From assembly GCA_033398695.1 (NCBI GenBank), contig CM065803.1, positions 97,762,001 through 97,826,000 of the forward strand: DNA of 64,000 nucleotides, written 5' to 3'. Of the stretch, positions 58,346-64,000 are shown piece by piece. The notes below the pieces were generated by a model. It was not told where the DNA came from. It did no database searches and worked only from the letters and a program-made list of their open reading frames with translations. Every line of letters starts with the position of its first letter. Within the stretch, counting starts at the first letter, position 1. Source of the stretch: Orobanche coerulescens (Eukaryota > Streptophyta > Magnoliopsida > Lamiales > Orobanchaceae). A program made the translations under genes and the position numbers.

Positions 58346-60003
58346 GAGATCAATGATGCTGTACATACGATTATTTGTGCATTTTGAATGCTATTGGTTG
58401 ATATTAATGATTTAGAATCATTATTTGTATAATCGTAGATTTTAAATTGTTCGTTGTAACATCACGTTTTGGAAACGAGCCGAACGAAGATCGGACTCAC
58501 AGCCCAGGGCTGCCCGAGTCACTACCAGGCAATGCCTCGCAGGGTGGCCAGACAGGGCTGCCTGCTGCCCGGACAGCAGCGGGCAGGTGAATCGCTCATG
58601 CGGGTCACCCTCGGCCAGCCCTCTTTTCTGGGCTCCATTTGCGGGCTGGGCCCGTTCCGACTTGTCCGGGACTTCGTTTAGTCTCTGTATTACATTGTAA
58701 TATTTTCCCACATTTTAAATTGAATTTAATTTGATTAAAATGAATATTTGGAATATTATTTTAAATGGGAAAGATATTAAACGAAAATACTATTTTTGAC
58801 AGGATTACTTCAAACGAATTGAAATGACGATTATTAGTATTAATTGGATTAATACCATTAAAATTGAATAGATTAATTTTTATATTGATTGGATTAATAC
58901 ATTAATTGATTATTTAATTTTAATGCCATATATATTAATTGGATTAATATAGTAGAAATTGAATAGATTAATTTTATAGATTAATTGGATTAATTTATAT
59001 TAAAATAAATTGTTTAATTTCATTGTCGTTACATGTTGAATGGAATCTTTATGTGATGGTGATATAGCTCGTGGACTTAGTTTTGATTTGTTGGTTTCGA
59101 TTGGGTTGTAAAGGCCGTTTTGAGCCTATTTATTTTTTACAAGAAAATTGGTATAGGATGCATTTTCTATGATGTAATTAATTTTTGGCTATGACGAAGA
59201 CTGAAGACAACCGGCCGAGAAGACAAAGAATCGAAGATTATTTTTTTTTTCTTTATTGGGTCATTCGCTTGGCCCAGTACTTAGGAAAAGATCCATGAGC
59301 AATATATCGATAGTAACTAGATTGCTATTTACCATTTTCATTTTGAATGATTGACACACAAACGCGCGTATAAATGATCTAATGTGCAAAGTGTAACATT
59401 AATCGCGAAATTATCCCGACAACAAACAGACTAAGTTTGAAAAAGGTTACGAGGTTTCCTACACTTCATCAAACTCGTAGAAAATTGATACCCGATCCGG
59501 TGTGCTATGCTTCCGAGTTATCGGGGTAGTACATTTGGTAGAGGTTGAAAAATTCTTGAGTGCATTAGATGCCTTTGGTTGGTGATAACTTTCGCCCCTA
59601 GAAACCTGATAGGTTGCCGGGTGAGATTCAATGTCAAACTGATGGACGTTGATGGTCAACAACTTAGATAGTCTGGATTGCCAAGAAACCTGATAGGTCG
59701 AGGGCATGAAGACTAGGGGTAAAAGAAGATCAAATCATCCGTTGGATAGGTTGGTGTCAGACACCACTTTATAGAAAATAATTGGCAAGAAAACTGACAG
59801 GTTGTGTCTATTAAAATTTGTAAAGAACTTGATCACCACTAAGAAGTCGATCTTACCATGACTTTCGGATTATAACATGGGAGTGTATAATTCCGATAAA
59901 ATTAGTGGGAGCCGAGACAAGAATTATACAAGCCCTTAAATTCTATACTCGGTCATAATAAAACAAGTCACTAATTCAATCTTGTCTAAATCTATGCAGA
60001 GAA
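58346..60003 (+). other. Long leader of H
   Basis: 1.66 kb without a real ORF. It contains a GC-rich island (58465-58680) with strong local pairing, for example CTGCTGCCCGGACAGCAG around 58560. Then follow an AT-rich stretch with repeats of GATTGGATTAATA and GAATAGATTAATTTT (58840-59010) and three spaced copies of GAAACCTGATAGGT-like phrases (about 59601, 59689, 59790). The island is a candidate packaging or translation-control structure. Confidence 0.7.
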
Positions 60004-63000
60004 ATGAAACTGTATCTGTCTAAAATGGCTAAGAACCCACTTACAATATTACTTGAAAAGATTCTCCTAACTGGCCCCAACTTTGTTGACTGGTTGCGGA
60101 ATCAGATGATTGTACTCAGTATGGAGTCTCTGGGATACGTCTTGGAGGCGGACATTCCACCGACTCCAATCCGGACTAGGGGTAATCAGGAAGAGACTGA
60201 CATCCATGAAAAATGGGTCAAGGATGACGTGCTGGTCTGTGGCTTTATGATGAGCTCAATGACTAATGAGTTGCAGAGAGCGCACGAGAAAATGACTTCT
60301 GCTAGGCAGATTCTCGCACACTTGACCGAACTTTATGGAGAGCATAGTAGGACTGCTAGATATGAGATATCGAAGCAGTTGTTCAGTGCTAGGATGAAAG
60401 AAGGGGAGAAAGTGGGAGACCACATCCCCAAGATGATCTCTATGATTGAGATACTCGAGGTGATCAACTTTCATATGGATTTATCCCTTCAGATTGATCT
60501 CATCCTTCAATCTCTGTCTGACTCCTTCATACAATTTGTAATGAATTTCAACTTTAATGAGATTTCATGCACATTAGATGGGCTAATGAATAAACTGGTG
60601 ACGGCACAGTCTAACATGAAGTCTAAACCGAGGAAGGCTGCTCTTGTAATTTCTTTTGGGCCTCGGAGGTCCAAGAACAAGAAGAAAAAGACCTACGAGA
60701 AGTATAGACCCAAGAAGGGGGTGCATAAAGGTAAGGGCAAGGCCCAAAAGGTTCAGAAGGTAGGCGGTCCTAAACCTACGGACAAATGTCTTGAATGCGG
60801 TGAGCTGGGCCACTGGCGTAGGACTTGTCCCAAGATTAATGGCTCATCAGGTATGGAACTTTTTGTTTTTGAAACAAACTGTATATTCTGCTTCATGGAT
60901 TCTGGATTCAGATGCTACTTCTCATATTTGTACTATGAATCAGGATCTGGACGAAGTAGGCAACTTGAAGCTGGGGAAGTGATGATCACTGTCGGAAGCG
61001 GACAAAGTGTCGAGGCAACCGATATTAGATCACTCCTACTGGGTTTGGAATCCGGTTTTATTTTGATATTAGATGAAGTACTTGTTTTGCCCAAGGGGCA
61101 TAAAAACATTGTATCCATTCCACTCCTGGACTGTAAAGGATTTTGTTTCTTCATTGGAAATGGTAGTTGTAAAATTTATTTTCGAAATAAATTGGTTGGC
61201 ACAGCTACATTGTTGAATGGTTTATATCATCTGAACTTACAAAATAAAACAGTAGTGAACAGTATAACTAGGAAATGTGGCAGGCAAGATACTAATCAAG
61301 CTCTTAAGTGGCACCTTAGACTTGGTCATGTTGGTCAGACCAAGGTTCAGAAAATGGAGAAAGATAGACTTTTAAGTCCATTGGGTGTAGAACCTTGTCC
61401 AACTTGTGAATCTTGCCTTAGAGGCAAAATGACTAAGTCCCCCTTCACAGGGACGTTTGAAAGGGCTGCTGAAAAACTTGGGTTGGTACATACCGACGTT
61501 TGTGGTGCTTTAGAAACAGCCCGAGACGGATATCAATATTTCATAACATTCACAGATGATCATACTAGGTATGGGATTGTGTAGTTAATGAAACATAAAT
61601 CCGAAGCCTTTACTAAATTCAAAGAATTTAAGGCCCTAGTAGAAAAACAGACTATATGTCATATAAAATCACTTTGGTCGGACCGAGGTGGCGAATATAT
61701 GAGCTCAGAGTTTGATATGTTCCTTAAGGAACATGGAATAGTTTCACAATTCATGCCTCCAGGAACCCCACAGTTAAATGGTGTTTCAGAAAGGAGAAAT
61801 CGGACTTTGTTGGACATGGTTCGCTCCATGTTTGATTACACTGATTTACCAATTTACCTATGGGGGTACGCCTTACTAACCGTTGCCTATATCCTTAATA
61901 TATGTCCTTCCAAATCCGTTCCTATCACTCCACATGAGATGTGGAAAGGTAAAAAACCAAGTATTAATCACATAAGGATTTGGGGATGTCCGGCCTATGT
62001 CAAGAAGGCTAAGGTGGACAAACTGGAAGCGAGGTCCATCAAGGGACGTTTCATTGGATACCAGAGGACTCGATGGGTTATATATTCTACATGCAAGAAA
62101 ACCATAGGGTCATTGTGGCTTTACAAGCGCACTTCCTTGAGGATGAGTTCATTCAGGAAGGTGGCTCGGGTAGAAATATCTCTTTGGAAGAGCATAATGA
62201 AAGTCCTAAGGAGACATCTGATCAGGGATCAGGAACCGAACCTATTGTAACACAACCTCCACTTCGAAGGTCTGATATGGTGTCTCACTTACCTGAGAGG
62301 TATGGCTATACACATGTTGAGGAACTGGGTCTCCACGACGCACCTGATAGCCGTGAGGACGACCCTGTCACCTATGACCAACCGATAGTGGATGTAGACT
62401 CCGATAAATGGCAAGAAGCAATGGAAGCTGAGATAGACTTGATGCATACCAATCAGTTATGGACTCTACTAGATCTACCAACTGGCATGAGGACTATTGG
62501 AAATAAATGGATCTATAAGAGAAAGACTGATGGGGATGGCAAGGTTGACGCCTATAAGGCCAGGCTTGTAGCAAAGGGTTATACCTAAAGGGAAGGGATC
62601 GATTATCATGATACCTTATTACCCATAGCTATGATCAAGTCGATTCACATGAAGCTTGCCATTGCTGCCCATTACGATTATGAAATATGGCAAATGGACA
62701 TCAAAACGGCTTTTCTAAATGGATACCTTGAGGAGAAAATCTATATGGAACAACCTAAAGGTTTTGTGTCCAAAGATAATATTCATAAAGTGTGTAAGCT
62801 GCAACGAACCATTTATGGACTGAAGCAAGCTTTTCGGAGTTGGACCCTTCGATTTGACGAAGCAGTCAAGGACTTTGACTTTGTGAGAAATGAGGAGGAA
62901 CCATGTGTTTACAAAAAGTTCAGTGGGAGCAACATTGCGTTCTTAGTACTATATGTATATGATATTCTACTTATAGGAAATAACGTAGCAATGCTCAGCA

Positions 63001-63938
63001 CTGTGAAAGCTTGGCTTTCTAAAACGTTCTCCATGAAAGACTTGGGAGAAGCTTCCTATATTCTAGGGATCCGTCTTTATAGGGATAGACCGCGAAGAAT
63101 GATGGGACTTTCCCAAGCCCTCTATATAGATAAAATCCTGAGAATATTCAAGATGGATGAACCTTAAAGAAGGTTCCTTCCCATGCGACATGGAATTCAT
63201 CGCACCACGAAAATGTGTCCTCAAAGTGAGGAAGACAAGAGAGAGATGAGTAAGGTACCTTATGGCTCGGAAGTTGGTAGCCTCATGTACGCTATGTTGT
63301 GCACGAGACTGGGCTTAGCCTATACTGTTAGTATGGTAAGTCGTTTTCAAGCAAACCCGGGAAGGGAACACTGGACTGCCGTCAAGAACATTCTCAAATA
63401 CTTGAGAAGAACTAGAGATACGGTTCTTACTTACGGTGGTGGAGAACTGAAGGTGATTGGATTCACCGATTCTGATTTTCAAGGAGACAATGACGACTCT
63501 AAGTCGACATCTGGATATTTGTTTACTCTCAATAGAGGAGCAGTATCTTGGAGAAGCTCCAAGCAAACCGCTACTGCAGATTCCACCTTCCAAGCAGAGT
63601 ACCGTGCTGCCTCAGAGGCTAGCAAAGAAGCATTTGGGATGCAGAAGTTTGTGCAAGAACTTCAAGTGGTGCCTAATGCGGAGCTGCCTATATCACTATT
63701 CTGTAATAATGATGGAGCTGTCGCCCAAGCCAAGTAGCCGAGGGCTCACCACAACACCAAGTATATAGAGAGAAAGTATCACATCGTTCGAGAGATGGTT
63801 GAAAAAGGATATGTTTCGTTGCAAAGAGTAGACTCAGAAGATAATGTCTCTGACCCGCTGACTAAGCCATTATCTCAGGCTGTCTTGGAAAGACATCTGT
63901 AGAACATGGGTATTAGATACCATGATGTGTGGCATTGA
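60004..63938 (+). pseudogene. gag-pol: H gag-pol: gag, protease, integrase, RT, RNase H; lightly broken
   Basis: ATG at 60004 (or 60025, MAKNPLT). Gag: LTGPNFVDWLRNQM, zinc knuckle CLECGELGHWRRTC at residue 262. Protease site: the main frame reads CFMDSGFRCYF, while the next frame reads WILDSDATSHIC, so paired shifts swap about 30 residues. Pre-integrase HLRLGHVGQ ... CESCLRGK near residue 436; integrase core HTDVCG, SDRGGEY, GVSERRNR. TAG at 61582-61584 replaces a tyrosine codon; a frame change lies near 62066. RT: MDIKTAFLNG, IYGLKQAF, and YVYD where YVDD is needed. RNase H: DSDFQGDNDDSKSTSGY, ADSTFQAEYRAASEAS, DPLTKPLS. Further stops at 62586, 63165, 63735 and 63900. Ends at TGA 63936-63938. 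Confidence 0.92.
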
Positions 63939-63953
63939 GTGCAAGTGGAATAT
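63939..63953 (+). promoter_or_regulatory. Polypurine tract of H
   Basis: GTGCAAGTGGAATAT just before the 3' LTR start, the same place as GTGCAAGAGGGAGAT in element C. Confidence 0.7.
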
Positions 63954-64000
63954 TGTTAGGAATATGCCCTCGAATGCCACTCAGGGGATGAGAGAGTAGG
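63954..64000 (+). repeat. Start of the 3' LTR of H
   Basis: TGTTAGGAATATGCCCTCG repeats the first bases of the 5' LTR; cut by the window end. Confidence 0.93.

Larger units (their letters stand above)
56475..64000 (+). mobile_element. Element H: Ty1/Copia retrotransposon, right end outside window
   Basis: Full 5' LTR, primer site, leader, one long gag-pol frame, polypurine tract and the first 47 bases of the 3' LTR. The left target-site bases are probably TTAAG (56470-56474). It is less decayed than the other Copia pieces: one internal frame change, a paired shift at the protease and a handful of stops. Confidence 0.95.

Noticed and set aside
1..64000. Host genes, tRNA or rRNA genes
   Set aside because: I searched for exon-like ORFs outside elements and for tRNA A/B box pairs and found none I could support. 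tRNA-related matches are only primer sites complementary to tRNA ends.

Overview
This window is plant repetitive DNA, and I see no ordinary host gene in it. Every protein signal belongs to a transposable element: chromodomain-type Ty3/Gypsy, Ty1/Copia including a Sirevirus, and one CACTA (En/Spm) DNA transposon. Primer sites of the initiator-methionine tRNA type, spliced transposase genes and megabase-scale-genome style nesting point to a flowering plant. The long Sirevirus-borne ORF is of a kind I recall from Lamiales gene sets. That is memory only, so the order is a weak inference.

Layout, left to right. A (1-993): tail of a Gypsy-type LTR. It sits inside the 5' LTR of B (994-13339), a Tekay-like Gypsy element with LTRs of about 3.5 kb, a broken gag-pol and an extra coiled-coil ORF ahead of gag. 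C (13475-36733, minus strand): a Copia relic whose 3' LTR and last pol codons lie at 13475-15347 and whose RNase H/RT lie at 35855-36733. It is split by D (15348-35849), a Gypsy element with a clear 5-bp target duplication (CCTGG). D carries two further insertions: a 9.0-kb CACTA element (16640-25675, TSD GTT) in its 5' LTR and a solo LTR (27849-30621, TSD AGAAC/AGAAT) in its gag. E (36734 to about 40613, minus): 5' half of another Gypsy element, fused in frame to the Copia RT of C. F (about 40614-56070, minus): a Sirevirus with pol, three polypurine-tract copies, a TATA box and a very long downstream ORF. That ORF is split by G (42850-49850, TSD AAACC), a young non-autonomous relative of D whose two LTRs are almost the same. 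H (56475 to beyond 64000): a Copia element with complete 5' LTR and a gag-pol carrying a few disabling changes.

The order of events can be read from the nesting: Copia C is older than D; D is older than the CACTA and the solo LTR; F is older than G. D and G share leader and LTR 3' halves, so a D-like element could have supplied the proteins that moved G. Nearly all coding regions are broken. Catalytic losses are visible in B (protease DPG, integrase E to K, two stops in RT), C (YVDG), F (integrase core deleted) and H (YVYD, scrambled protease site).

The least expected signals are: (1) an array of small hairpins with stems that change together in the interior of G; (2) the F downstream ORF of about 1,090 codons with its own TATA box; (3) acidic-tailed ORFs ahead of gag in both B and E; (4) different 12-bp palindrome arrays at the same place in related LTRs; (5) a 486-bp foldback between the two CACTA genes built from the element's own terminal motif; (6) paired hairpins and splice-like sites conserved in LTRs of four families.
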